From: Torreya grandis
Lineage: Eukaryota; Streptophyta; Pinopsida; Cupressales; Taxaceae
Assembly (NCBI GenBank): GCA_037957365.1
Contig: JARHVA010004806.1
Location: 732,001-796,000 of the forward strand
Reading direction: 5' to 3'
DNA: 64,000 nt
Every line of letters starts with the position of its first letter. The stretch's first letter is position 1. The notes below the pieces were generated by a model, which was not told the DNA's origin, did not search any database, and saw only the letters and a list, made by a program, of their open reading frames with translations. Positions 24,001 to 36,166 of the stretch are shown in pieces. The position numbers were made by a program, and so were the translations under genes.

Positions 24001-26944
24001 ACTTAAACAAGCATGGATGGAGTGAATTTATATTCAATTTTTTTGGGGGTAAACTAATGATGAAAGTTGACAACTACACCTTTTATTAATGATGCATTCT
24101 ATATTAAGTAAGAATGAAGTCAATATTTTTTCTTGCTCAACTACATAAATTTCAATTCCTTAACTCATTGAACTTGTGCTTTATTAGATTGTATATTAAT
24201 GCATCCTTAGTATCTTATTCATTATAATGGAATATAATAAGAAGAAGATGAGGGGATGCTTAGAGCTTTAAGGAGTTTTGCTTGGGGTGCTTATGTTGGG
24301 ACTAATGTGCTACTCCACATTGAAAACTTTCAAGGTTCTTGTGACATTCAATGGTTCAAGGCTGCATTGGGAAGTGTTAGACACATCTTATCTTGCAAGT
24401 AATCTTATGGTGGGATTGACTCTTGTGCAAGGGGTATCATCTAAAGGAGCTAGCAAGTATTCCTAATCTAGTATACTTTACATTTTGCCATTTCTCTTAT
24501 GTGTCATATACGTTTCTATCATTTAAATTCAATAAATCACCCTAATTTTCCTAATGAGATTTGTATTTGATTTACATATTTATGTATCTCCCCCCACCCC
24601 CACAAAGCTGGGCATGTTTGGCAATGTTTCTTGTATCATCTATATATTCTATATGTTGCAATATCCTATTCTTAGCATTTTATATTTCAAAAGTTTAAGT
24701 TTTTTGTTTTTGTTACTGATATAGAAGGCAATCTAATTTCCTTTGATATTTAGATCAATCTTTCAGGTTATCAGTGTCATAGCTTCCACACATGGTAGCT
24801 ACATTCTTTCATCTTATAACTGACTTTATTTGGTTGCTAGGTGTGCATAAAGTCCCTTGTGGGGTAAGATTTCTCATAGGAAGCATTTTTAGTTTTTATT
24901 TTAGAACACTATAAAGGTAGGAAGATAGTTGAATTTGAAGGAGTATATTAGGTGCAAATGAAATGGATAAAATCATGTTAACATCAAATTTGAGCATGGT
25001 GATTAGTAGTTGACAAGATCCTGATGTTAAGTAAACTCATTCATTTCCTTGATGTCTATCCTAATCTATTTGTTGAGTGCCTTCTTGATCTGAAGATTAT
25101 TTTTTACCAAATAACAACATATAATTTTTTTTGGTTTTATTCCTACCATAACAATGAAGAATTGTGAAAATTCTTTTTATAAAAAGTTATAGAGCTTGAG
25201 AAGATCTATAATTTCTAAAAATGTAACAACCCAATGAATCAAAAGTTATGGTCCACATAAGTTACACTACATTTTCATATTTCTATTACTCCTATGAAAT
25301 GGATATAACATATAAATCCTCTAGTGGAGGTCTATCAAGTGTCCTCTTTCTATTCATGCATGTTATTTTCACACTTGATTTGACCTTTGAGGACCTTTTA
25401 TACATCCTCTGAATCAACAATGCTATTGATTACAAACTAGTCATTTGTGTCACCCAAAGAAAATGTCCATAACATCTGCATCATTTCCTTGAGAGATATT
25501 TTATGTAAAACTACTACTTGAATTAAAAAACAAGAAAATAATTAACACCCACAACTCAATTAAAAAAAATGTTCATCTCTTGCAAAGGAATAAAAGATAC
25601 TAAAAATGCATTTCAGCTCTCTATGCAAGTGACAAAAATTATTGAAAAATTTAAACTTACCCTAGCAGAATAGAGTCAAGATGGAAATATCAAAAAAGTT
25701 GACATTAGAACCAAGGTTTGAAAATTGAATCATATTAGGAGAAGATCCCACTACTACAACATTTTGGAAACACAAGCATAAAGAACCTAGTCAGTATAAA
25801 TCGCATTCAAACTAATGTTGCATACTTTAAGATGGGAATCTTGGGAAAAATAATGAGTTCAAAGGTTTTTATTGAAATATAAAAGATATTTGAAACTTAT
25901 TCTCTAAGTGTATACCTGTTATTTAAAAAAAATTGTATTCTTTGAAAGATAAAATTGGGTAAGGTCCTGAAACCAAGATTTAAAAAATAATTCAGACCAT
26001 CTAACTCTATCAAGGAGACTATGCTAAAGGAAGAGAGAAATATAACTAAATAATAGTAGCCATCTTTAAATAATTTCCAACCATCCCAAGGAAAGGATTT
26101 AGTATGAGAGGATTCTTACACTCAACAATTAAGATGATGGTTAAATTTGATGAGGTATATTAGATATAAATGAGATGTACAACATCATGTTTATATCAAA
26201 TTTGAACATGGTGATTATTAGCTACTAAGATCTTGATCTATGATTATATCTATAGAAGATTGAAATATGTCACAAGGAAGACATGCAATCGAAACAAATA
26301 ACTCAATAATTATGGCAAAAGTAGAATAAATTAGCATAGATATGGTCTAATTTTTATTTGATTAGCATACAAGACTAAAAAAATTGTAAATATGTATACT
26401 ATGGGGTAACAATACAATCAAAACAAGTGAAGTTGAGCTACTAAAGTATATCATCTACTCCTCTTGATTAACTTTAAAATGCTTTGATAAGAAATCAATG
26501 CATTTTTAGGTCCAATAAAATTATCAGTCTGTATTATTGGGTGAGTTTAGGCTTCTAATAGTCTTGGCTTGGGGGGATTGAAACTAGAATTTTGAGACAT
26601 GGATTTTTTTATGCTGCCATGGAAATGGTACACATGATAATGGAATCCCCAAGATGGAACATCTATTATAGGGTGAGAATCTTGATGATGCTATGCTACT
26701 AAAAATTGGAGTAGCATCCAAAGTAATTACAGATTTATCATTAGTGCTAACCATTCTACTTGAAGGTAGTTTCGTTGATAAGCAATGTAACTAAAAAATG
26801 TGAAAGTAGGTTTATCATAGAGTGCAATGATTGTAGGATGTGTAATGCATGACTATAAAAAGAAGGTCTTCATAAAATTTGAACTAATGAATCACTCTAG
26901 AACTAGCCAAAACATATAAAGCCTCATTTATATTTTATTTACAT
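21009..26944. other. Long region without recognisable genes
   Basis: Nearly 6 kb with no supportable coding sequence. Small items: a decayed tandem repeat of 'gcatggcatggctatttatt' type phrases at about 23360-23510; a C-rich run at 24590-24603; and 'tgtaacaacccaatgaatca' at 25222, which resembles a Gypsy LTR start but lacks any partner. Short open frames at 23543, 23840 and 24278 have no recognisable motif. Confidence 0.4.
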
Positions 26945-27475
26945 GCAGCCAAGAAGGTGTAGTAGATGATGGCTGAAATACTCCAATCATATTAGTGACT
27001 TTTATTCTATCCCACTTAAGATTGATCATTATGTATTCATGGTTGATCTTCTTGGCCATGATTCCCATCTTGAGGACATGCTAAACTCTATTAACAAAAT
27101 GCCAATGAAACCAGATGTGGTTTTGTGGGTGTGTTTGCTTGTTACTTATATTTTACATATGAATATAGGGCAAGGGGAATCTATGGTAGTAATTTTGTTT
27201 GAGTTAGATCCTAAAAAAGTTGAACCTTATATTCTTTTGTCAAATATTTATGCAAAAAATAGGCAGGTGGGGTAACATTCAAGAGGTAACTTTTTTTATA
27301 AAGGAGGGAATAATTATAAAGATACTTGGATGTAGTTGGATTGAAGTACATAAAATGGTGAATGTTTTTATGCAGGAGATAAATAACACCTACAAACATA
27401 GGAAATATATGCATAGTTTGAGAAATTGTCTTGGGAGATGAAGGAAGCAGGGTATTTTTCAAAAAATACCAACAA
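26945..27475 (+). pseudogene. PPR-DYW protein relic A (C-terminal repeats and E domain)
   Basis: Matches the C-terminal part of plant pentatricopeptide-repeat proteins of the E/DYW subclass. These bind organellar RNA and take part in C-to-U editing. In order on the plus strand: remains of the CSHAGLVDEG motif at 26945-26975 (reads CSQEGVVDDG then a stop); after a frameshift FYSIPLKIDHYVFMVDLLGH; then SINKMPMKPDVVLWVCLL and FELDPKKVEPYILLSNIYA up to a stop at 27275; after another frameshift GCSWIEVHKMVNVFM, the E-motif, ending near 27440. The tail at 27440-27475 keeps a trace of the WKMKEAGY block. There is no upstream PPR array and no complete DYW domain. It is a broken fragment, paralogous to relics B and C here. 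Confidence 0.85.
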
Positions 27476-29339
27476 CATTTGATGTGAATATTGCAATAAA
27501 TAATCAAGTACCTAAGGGTTTCTACACACTACTATGATTTTCCTCATTGGTCTTATGCCCTACACCTTCTGATTCTTAGGATAACCTAGTGGTAATAGGC
27601 ATGATAGGTAGAACACATATTGTTTCTAAAAGCACATCCTATATATAATTTTCTAGTTTTGGATTTAGATACTCCAACTCACTTCATGTCTGACCAACAC
27701 ATCAATGTTGGAATGTATATTAATGTTTTAGTAGTCATTGAATGAGAGTTTCATTTCATCCATTGCATAAATTTGATATTATGAAGTTCCTTTGAACTTG
27801 TTTACATCAACATACTATAACATGGAGGAATAACTTGATGTTCTAACATGGAAAAGTAAAACTTAATCTTATGTATTTTTGAGAGGTTAGATGTTATGAA
27901 AATTTATAGTAGGTATTCTATGACTTTCACAAGTTCAAATACAATTTCTTTTACACTTACGTTGGATATCATAAGATTGGTAAAGGCTTATTGAAGGACC
28001 TTACAATTTTGGAACATCTCATGTCAACCTATAACTGAATCATATTAAAACAATGTCACCATTGATCTCTAAAAATAGATCTCAAAGTATCTCTCATTTG
28101 TACCCTACTAATAAATCATGCAAAAAATTACCTACAACACAAATTATGTTAAAGCCTTGGTATACAAAATTAACCTATAACATAGAGCATATTATGCATG
28201 AAAACTTAACTTCAAAAATTGTTCACTATTATTAATGCTAAAACATATCAAATACCTAATGCCATAGTGAAATAAAGCATGAATCACTCAAAATAGAGGT
28301 GGAATTGAACAAGATCATATGATTTAATTCATAAAAAGTGATTTTCAAAAATATATAAAAAAAACCTTTTTCAAGTGAAAAAAATTGTGTGTACTATGGG
28401 AAAGAGGATTTCAATGCAGATTATACAAAATATATGTTAGACTATACATAACAATACATAAAAAAATTAAACTAGTTATGCAATGATTACCTATCCATGA
28501 TTTTTAGAATTTAAACAACCAAATGAAGTTTAAATTATAATGTATATAATATATGCATGGGCCCAACAACATTAGAATTACCTATTCTAGTGAAACATCC
28601 TTGTTCTTTCCCCAAACCCATTAACAATCATGTCTGCCTAAGTTGTTCCTGCTTGTGTAGCTTACAATTCATATAACATGAAATCATTAATTTAACATCC
28701 ACTATCATATATTTTAAAAATATGAAAGCATTGAGAAGAGTAAGAGAGGAATATTACAATGAAGGTGTTTGTAGTTATAAAATCAATGCCATTGTAGCAA
28801 TGTATTGAAATAATGGCCTTATCAATACTTGGAGTATCGAATTGGATGGATTCAATTTTTTTGTATTATTTAGAAAAGAATAGGTATCCCACTGTATCCC
28901 CAATTCCTCCATTGGTAAATACACCAAATTTTGGATAGTATATTTTCTATTTTTCATGAATCTATAGTCATGGGAAAGGGAAAATATGAATCCATCAACT
29001 TTATAAAATAAAATCCCATATTAGGGTTTTTGGAGATCTCAAAATAGGGCTTCTGAAGCTCCAAAAAAATAACCAGATGGAATGCTCTACTTCTTGATCA
29101 AATCTTCAACCCTCACTCTCACCAAATTTATTATAGAAGGGTATCTAATTTTTTTATTTCGATGTTGTAAAATAAATATTCTAATTGATCTCCTACCTCA
29201 TGTCTTTATTCATCCTTGATCTTCTATAGTTTTTTCAATTTGCCTTAACAATCTCAGTTAGATTGAATGATTTTGGTAGCCGAATTTTACACCCAAAAAA
29301 GAATCATTATCATTATGTGTGACTCAAAGGAATGAGTGA
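27476..29339. other. Spacer between PPR relics, no gene seen
   Basis: AT-rich, no recognisable coding motif. The ~60-codon open frames at 28053 (plus) and 28775 (minus) lack support. Confidence 0.4.
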
Positions 29340-29760
29340 CTCTAAATGAATTACACCTAAAATTGATCATTATGTGTGCATGGTTAATGTTCTTGGTTGT
29401 GTTGACTATATTGGGGAAACCCTAAAATTTATCATCAAATTTCCAATTAACCATGTGGTGGTTGTGTGGAAGTTTTTTCTTGGTGTTTTTAGATCACATA
29501 AGAACATAGAGTTATGTTGGATCCTAAACATGTTGTGATTGATGTTATTTTTTAAAACATCTATGTATAGGTGGGGAGGTGGGGTGATTTTTAAATGGTA
29601 AGGGATTTGATGCAAGATAGAAGAATTAAAAAGATATAAACACACCCACATACATGAGATATATGAAAATTTTGAGAAATTATCTTCGAAGATGAAGGAA
29701 ATAGGGTATTTTCCAAATTCAAGACATGCATTTAATGATGTAGTTGATGAAAATTGTTTC
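29340..29760 (+). pseudogene. PPR-DYW protein relic B
   Basis: A second copy of the region in relic A, more decayed. The plus strand reads KIDHYVCMVNVLGCVDYIGE (29364-29420), then LKFIIKFPINHVVVVWKFFL and FRSHKNIELC (to about 29515), corresponding to the '..HYACMVDLLGRAG..' and 'KPD..VWGCLLGACR.H.NIELG' blocks of PPR-E/DYW proteins. The E-motif region is scrambled. At 29655-29755 it resumes as EIYENFEKLSSKMKEIGYF and PNSRHAFNDVVDEN, the segment just before the DYW deaminase domain. The deaminase itself is missing. It shares the 'ttgatcattatgt' entry sequence with relic A, 2.3 kb upstream, so the two may be a local duplication or separate insertions. Confidence 0.8.
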
Positions 29761-30404
29761 CATACTATACATAGGCATTATCTGTGCCAATAATCATTAG
29801 CATTTCAATTCAAGCCTTCATGTGAAATATGTCATTTATATTTCATGGTGGATTACATTTGTGTCATGTAGAACTCACTTAGAATTTACATGACTTGCAT
29901 CCATCAGAAAGGGATACACAACTTACAAGGTGGAGGGTTATTTGATTGGATATTTTATATCATGAAGGGTTCTTTAATAGTTTTTTTTAATTTAAGTTTA
30001 GTCTTGGCTTATCACCTCTTTTTTAGAGTTTCTTTATACTCTCCTATGATATTTATGTTGATTTTTTGAGTCCCATGTTATTTTGGTCATCTATGGACAT
30101 TAATACAATTTACTTCCTCCTTTCATAAGGAATATTAGTGAATACAACTCATAACACCCATGTCTTATTTAAGACTCAATTCTAGTATCATGGAGAGGGA
30201 ATGTGACAACCCAAGAATTCAAAGAAAATCATTTTGTAGAGGAAATTTACATAGTTCAAAATCCAAATAAAATATAAGTATACATAATTTTGGAATATAT
30301 GTAAAGCAAAGTCTAACTAGAATGAAGTGTAGATGAGAAAATTTATAGAAAATGGCTTTGTATCACAATTTAAGCTCAAAATGTCAAGGGGTAAATATTT
30401 TAAA
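29761..30404. other. Spacer with LTR-start-like sequence at 30202
   Basis: At 30190-30215 a purine run (atggagagggaa) is followed by 'tgtgacaacccaagaattc'. That is the arrangement of a polypurine tract next to a Gypsy-type LTR start. No second LTR, primer site or pol remains were found nearby, so this stays a weak suggestion. Confidence 0.25.
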
Positions 30405-30843
30405 GGTGTGAAGCTCATAGATCACTCTAGGATATGAATGTTTTGTTTATCAACTTTTTTGTTCATGCATTGCTTGTCTTGGTGTGTTGATTGCTTTAAA
30501 TGTATTTTTTATTCTTAGTTTGATGATTCAATATAAATAAAGAAAGAAATAAAATAAGGAAGGAAGCAAGGAAAGAAAAATTATATTAATGTCCATGAAT
30601 AACCAAAACAAGTTAATGAGACTCAGAGAGTTTATTGAGTTATAAATAGAAGTACTAGGGTAAGAAGACCTAGGTTACAAAAATTAATGAAACACAAAGT
30701 ATATAAGAAAGTGAACAAAGTAAGAGAGGGTTAACATAAAGTGGTTAAACCCCAAGCCATAAGACAACACAAGTAAAAATGGACCTACACGAGAAAGACC
30801 TCTCAAATAAATATGGATTTGATGAATATAAAACATGAGACTA
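30405..30843 (+). repeat. Direct repeat copy 1 (~0.43 kb)
   Basis: This block starts 'ggtgtgaagctcatagatca' and ends 'catgagacta'. It recurs in the same orientation at 34289-34698 with many substitutions and small indels. Copy 1 carries an extra ~25 bp in the purine-rich GAAA tract at 30540-30580. Both copies contain 'gagttataaatag', a TATA-like motif. The ends lack TG/CA and a target duplication, so I do not call it an LTR. Confidence 0.85.
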
Positions 30844-31592
30844 AATTTTATTATGCCTCACAACCTAATTTTGGTTGTCTTCCACGTCATCTTCTCATCT
30901 ACTTAAAGGCATCCATTAGTAGTAGAAGCCCCCAATATCATCATTTTTTGAAGATGGAACATGTTTCCTATTTTACTTATCTTTACAAAAATCTATCCTT
31001 TCTAGACTTGGTCTCATGGGATTATTGTAGAAATATTTGTTTCATAAGTTTATCTTGCAAATCTACTTTAATAGGTATGGTACAAATGTTTATGTGGGTT
31101 ACTTTTATTTGGATTCCAATTTCTATTCTCTAAAAACAAACAATCGAAGTGATGATTTTTAAAATTCCAATGCTTGTATGTTGTTGTTATGCTATATGGT
31201 TGTTAGGAAGACCTTTAATGCTACATTATAGTGAACCACTTGCCTAGTACAAATGCAATTTCATTAGATGGTCCAAGGTGGAGTGAATGTTGTTATTCAA
31301 AGGGAATGTGCATTATTGGTCTCCCTTATAACTATATTCCATTCATAAAACCTTGATTGAAGTTGATGTTAGCAAGGAAATTTGTTACATTTATTAAATG
31401 GTTTGTTCCTTATACCAAGTGTGTAATGGATTTGGAAAGAAAGCATATTATCGGGAAGCTTAATGATTCTTAAATATTTTGAAATTATATTTATTAGTTA
31501 CTAATCATATTCTTTCACTTATTTGTTTAGATATAGTAATTATACTTTTCACTAGTATAATTTAGAAAATAAATGAGTACCATAAAATAGAT
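30844..31592. other. Spacer, no gene called
   Basis: A 106-codon plus-strand frame starts at 30813 inside the direct repeat and runs to 31133. It has no recognisable domain and depends on repeat sequence for its start, so it is not called. Confidence 0.35.
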
Positions 31593-32066
31593 CATCCATA
31601 TCATCGACAAAAAACATCTTTCAGTGGTCAAGAAGAGAATCGTTAATCACCATTGCTAATAACAAGTGATTACATTATTGAGAATGGACAAAAAATAATG
31701 TCATTTATAATTGAAAATGATGGGATTGCTAGTAGTAGATATGATCCATGTCATGAAAGCAATGTAAAATGGTTGTACATATTCTATAAGTTGCCATACT
31801 TTAAGGATGTAGCCATTAGAAATACTATTGACTTTATGCATACTGAGAAAAATATAGATTATGATTTTATAGAAACTCTTTTTGGTGCTTTTGATATTAT
31901 TTCATCATGTGAAGACTTTCGACAGCTAAAGATTCATCAAAATATTTGGGTTGAAAAATATGATGATGAAAAATATAGAAAACCTAGTGGTCCTTATGTC
32001 TGGACAAAAGAACAATGTACACAATTTATATTCCATATAACTTATTATGGTTATAACTACTCCTAA
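31593..32066 (+). pseudogene. CACTA (En/Spm) tnp2-type transposase relic
   Basis: A fragment of the transposase of plant CACTA DNA transposons (tnp2/Transposase_21 family). These enzymes act in the nucleus on CACTA-type terminal repeats. Seen on the plus strand: HPYHRQKTSFSGQEENR at 31593-31643, matching the HP.RR.K.AFNGK.E.R block, then a stop. In the same frame 137 further codons contain KLPYFKDVAIRN and FMHTEKNI (31785-31850), matching the diagnostic LPYWKDLLLRHNLDVMHIEKN block. There His replaces Asn/Asp positions and the motif is FMHTEKN. The rest of the catalytic domain upstream and the DUF4218-like part downstream are absent. No start codon belongs to it. It lies between the two ~0.42 kb direct repeats. 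Confidence 0.8.
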
Positions 32067-34288
32067 CTATACCTACGAAAAATATGCCCAACTTGTAAAA
32101 ATCAATTATATTTAGGCAATCAATTTTATTTTGCTTTTTTACTGATTAATGAATAGAACACTCACACATGTGCATCAAAATATATCTATTATGAACTTGT
32201 AAATCCTCATACACTATGAATGAACAATTTAAATCTATTTCCCAAAAAATTCCATTCATCTAACAAACTTAATGACCAACACAGTTCATGCTCCCTTTAG
32301 GTTGGTCCTTATTTATGTTTATTTGTCGACTTGGGTGATCTTTATACTGCATTATGGGACCTATCAAAACCCTCTATTCTTAGTTCAAATATATGGCACA
32401 AAATCAGTTACCCTTATTAAAAAATAATCAACACACATTCTAATTATCTCTTTGATAATTTGTAATACACATGTTGGCATGATCTCCTCTCTAAATGTCA
32501 AACTTATTGATGTTTGATATGCTTTAATCATACCTTCCATTTAAGGCACAAATGTTTTGGTCAAAATGGGATAATGACATAAATTAGCAAGGCTAGTGTC
32601 AATTAATAAATAATATTATATAAGGAAAAACATTCAAGTGATATTTATCAATAACATGAAATGTTGAGCTTCAAAATAACTTGCTCATAATGTGATGTCT
32701 GATTACATATTGGTTAAAGATACACATTAAACTTACAAAAAATTATATTGAGTAGTGTCAAAAAATGATAATTTTGGGCTTCCCCAAATGGATATTATAT
32801 TCTATAAATAATTTTTTAAACATAAGTCTATAAAAAGTGAAAGTACATGCATTACAAAATCAATGTATGCAAATTGTGAGCAAACTAGCTAATTTGAATT
32901 GTTAGAGTCATGATTATAAGATTATAGATATACAATATGAGAAACATAGTGTTGCAAAACATTGGTGGATAAATATACCCTACATAATAGCAATATGACA
33001 AAATTAAGGCAACATCTACCCTAAGGCATATGATTGCATTCTAAAGATCTACAATATTATTGATGAAAATGGATGCTTAAAGATTTAAAAACATCTAGTG
33101 TAACATGATTTTGAGGTTAGCAATATGTCTTGATTTTGTAACCTTTCACCATTTTCATGTCTTTTATGGACTTTCCCTTTCTTATTGGGGTCTGAGTATG
33201 TTATTTTTGTATATGAGATGATAAACATACTATCAGTCTCCCCAAAAGTGAAAGTTACATTGGGAGGGGTGTTACTTGATTTTATGTTTTTTTTGGGGGT
33301 GGGGGTTGTAAAATGAATCAATGTAAATTGATACTCATAATTCACTCAAAATCCATGACCAATAACCATGTATCATCTTTCATTCATGAAACAATAAACA
33401 ATAATGATTTAATATTTTTAGTAGAGGTGATAGTGGAAGGGATATAATTTTTCATTTTAGTGAAGTGGAGTTTTATAAAGTAAAAGAGTGTAAACCAGTA
33501 GTCATACTACATTTAAAACCCATAATTACTAATCCCATATCATATTTTGTAAATGAAGTTTCAAGCAATAATAATTTGATATTTTTGGTAGAAGTGATGG
33601 TGAAAAATGAGGTTGTGTTTTCCTGTATACAGTAATGAGATGTCCAGGGAGAAGATGTTATGTTTCACTTTCAATTATTAGTTTTTTATATTAATTCCAA
33701 ATACAAAATTGAGGTTAAATTTTACTATTATTGATAGCATAAATATGAATTTTTTATTTATGTGATTTTAACCCTTATGCTTGAGCCTAAGCGACTGAAA
33801 TAGACCATCTAATTGTTCCTCACTTTCCTCCTATTCTCCCTACACATGATAAGTATGTGGAGGAGATGTTTTATTTATTTTTCTATGTAGAGACAAATGG
33901 ATGAAATTTATCCCATATAAGTTACATACACAAATTTTATACCATATAAGTATGTGAATGAGATGTTTTTTATTATTTTCTTTCTAGAGACACATGGATG
34001 TTGTTTATCCCATATAAGTTCCAAATGGATGATGTTTATCCCATACCAAAAAGAGAAAACTTAAAACAATAGATGAAAATGAGCCAAATGTCTTGAAAAC
34101 AAATGTCTTTCAATTTGTATGTAGATATACTCCATAAACCCATACTATCCTTCCAATGAATGCCCAATGAATTACCAATTCCATTCATTTTATTTCCTAC
34201 CCCCATCACTAGGGTTGGGAAGATTAATATTGGAGTATAAAAAATGGTTTTATTTTTCTTTGAATTTTTTTTCTATCATTCTCTTAAG
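32067..34288. other. Spacer with decayed duplications, no gene
   Basis: Two old tandem duplications are visible. The phrase 'aataatgatttaatattttt' near 33399 recurs near 33566. A ~97 bp unit beginning 'aagtatgtgg' at 33851 recurs at 33948, and its 'tttatcccatata' end appears again near 34035. A G-rich run lies at 33291-33307. The minus-strand frame at 33085-33345 has no support. Confidence 0.5.
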
Positions 34289-34698
34289 GGTGTGAAGCTC
34301 ATAGATCACTCTAGGCTATGAATGATTTGTTTATCAACTTTTTTTTTAAGCATTACTTGTCTTAGTGTGTTGATTTCCATAAACATATTTTTTATTCTCA
34401 ATTTGATGATTGAATATAAAGAAAGAAAGGACAAATTATATTAATGTCCATGAATAGACAAAACAAGTCAATGGGACTCAGAGAGTACATTGAGTTATAA
34501 ATAGAATTACTAGGGTAAGAAGACCTAGGTTGAAATAAGTAATGAAACACAAAGTATAAAATAAAGTGAATAATGTAAGAGGAGGTTAACCTAAATTAGT
34601 TAAACCTTGAGTCATAAGACATCAAAAGTATAAATGGACCTACAAGGTAAGGATATCTCAAATAAATATGGAGTTGATGAATGTAAAGCATGAGACTA
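34289..34698 (+). repeat. Direct repeat copy 2 (~0.41 kb)
   Basis: Second copy of the block at 30405-30843, same orientation, 3.9 kb apart. It includes the shared 'gggtaagaagacctaggtt' segment and the same TATA-like motif. The flanking sequence on both sides is unlike that of copy 1, which fixes the repeat borders. Confidence 0.85.
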
Positions 34699-36166
34699 GG
34701 AAAGGATAACAACACTCTCACATGTTGCAATGAGGGTTGAACCACAAGAACCAATATCATCACCACTTATCACTACAAAAGAGCCCATGCAAGAATAAAA
34801 ACATGTATAGCTAAATGTCTAGGGATGAGGGGGTTAGGCTAAAAAATCATTGAAATAAGTCAAGTAATCCCTCGAAATCCTTAACTAATACCAAGGAAAA
34901 TGAACCTCTAGTAGGAGGGATGAAATAGTATTGTACATATATTTTTGTGACCTAATCTATAGATAAGGGGAATACCCTTGATGTTGAAATATAGTAGATC
35001 CACTCTGACTAGACTATGACCAAGGGGGATGGGGTGATTTGGTAGTAATACACAAATAGGAATAGTTTGTAATGCTAAAAACCCTAACCCTTCTTCTAGA
35101 CCCTCTAATCCTACCCATATCTTGGTAAACCTTAATGCTAATGATATAAATCCTAACCCTTCTTCTAGAACCTCTAATCCTACCCGTATACCTAATCCTA
35201 GTCCAGTATAATCCTTCATCTAGGGTTAAAATCCTATGGTTGGTAACCTAAGTAGAATGGGCTCATGGGTAGTAGAGAGTGAGAAATATTTGGTATGAAG
35301 AAATGATAAAAACCATTATCCTAACCCTAATCCTCATGGGTGGGGCAAACCAAATAGAGTAAGACCCACTACCCATTGCCCCTAAACCAAACCCATTTTC
35401 TAATCGACAAAATCCTCTTTGATAAAAAAGCACATGCATAAATTTTGAAACCTATCAAGACATTTTAGTGGAGACCAATAGAAAGTATGTGCCTCCCCCT
35501 GTGAACACATTCTAGTGGAGACTAGCTATAGAACATGGGTGAAATTATTTTTAGCAACCCCAACTGCACCATACAAATAAGTAGATATAAAATAATTCCA
35601 AATTATAGCTAACGATAGATGTTGAGTTACATAAATAACTTGAAACATTAGTAAAAGGCCTTACCTAGTGTAGTACAAAACTAATTTCTTGAGTACATAA
35701 CAATACTTCACACCATGTTTTGCATGGGCCAAATTTACTCCTACCAACTTGTTCCATGCTTAAAACCCTACTTCATTATAGAAAATTTTTGGGCTAGGAG
35801 AACCTATAAATTATAAAAGCACACATGCAGGGTGAAAACACACTACAAATTATGAAGTGGAGCTGATGATCCTTCAAATGGCCTTCATGTGTTTGTTTTG
35901 GGTTAGAGTCATTTACTATAATCAGGTAGAACAAATCAATGAATGTCATAATTGGTGCTTGAATTAAATACATTCTTAGGATCTAAAATTCATAAAAATC
36001 CAAAATTTAAACATATCTATAGTAAATATACTCAACATTTAAATTTTAACTAAAAATCCTTCCAAAATCAAGTGATATACAAAACATAGGGTCATAAAAT
36101 GTAACATTTGATCTTAGTATTTTGGATGTTTTTTTTTTCAAATCCTGTCATCAACTAGCAACAAAT
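34699..36166. other. Spacer, no gene seen
   Basis: Contains the telomere-like minisatellite listed next. The 103-codon minus-strand frame at 34908-35219 is a translation of that repeat (Gly-Leu-Glu rich) and is not a gene. Confidence 0.45.
35075..35205. repeat. ~69 bp minisatellite with telomere-like CCCTAACCCT
   Basis: The segment 'ccctaacccttcttctagac' at 35082 recurs at 35151 as 'tcctaacccttcttctagaa'. Each is followed by 'cctctaatcctacccatat' or a variant. The CCTAACCCT core resembles plant telomere repeat (CCCTAAA) but is not a telomere tract. Confidence 0.7.

Noticed and set aside
30405..34698. Calling the two direct repeats LTRs of one element
   Set aside because: No TG..CA ends, primer site, polypurine tract or flanking duplication, and the enclosed relic is a DNA-transposon transposase, not retroelement pol.
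34908..35219. 103-codon Gly/Leu/Glu-rich minus-strand frame
   Set aside because: Translation of the telomere-like minisatellite and flanks; no domain and no conservation evidence.
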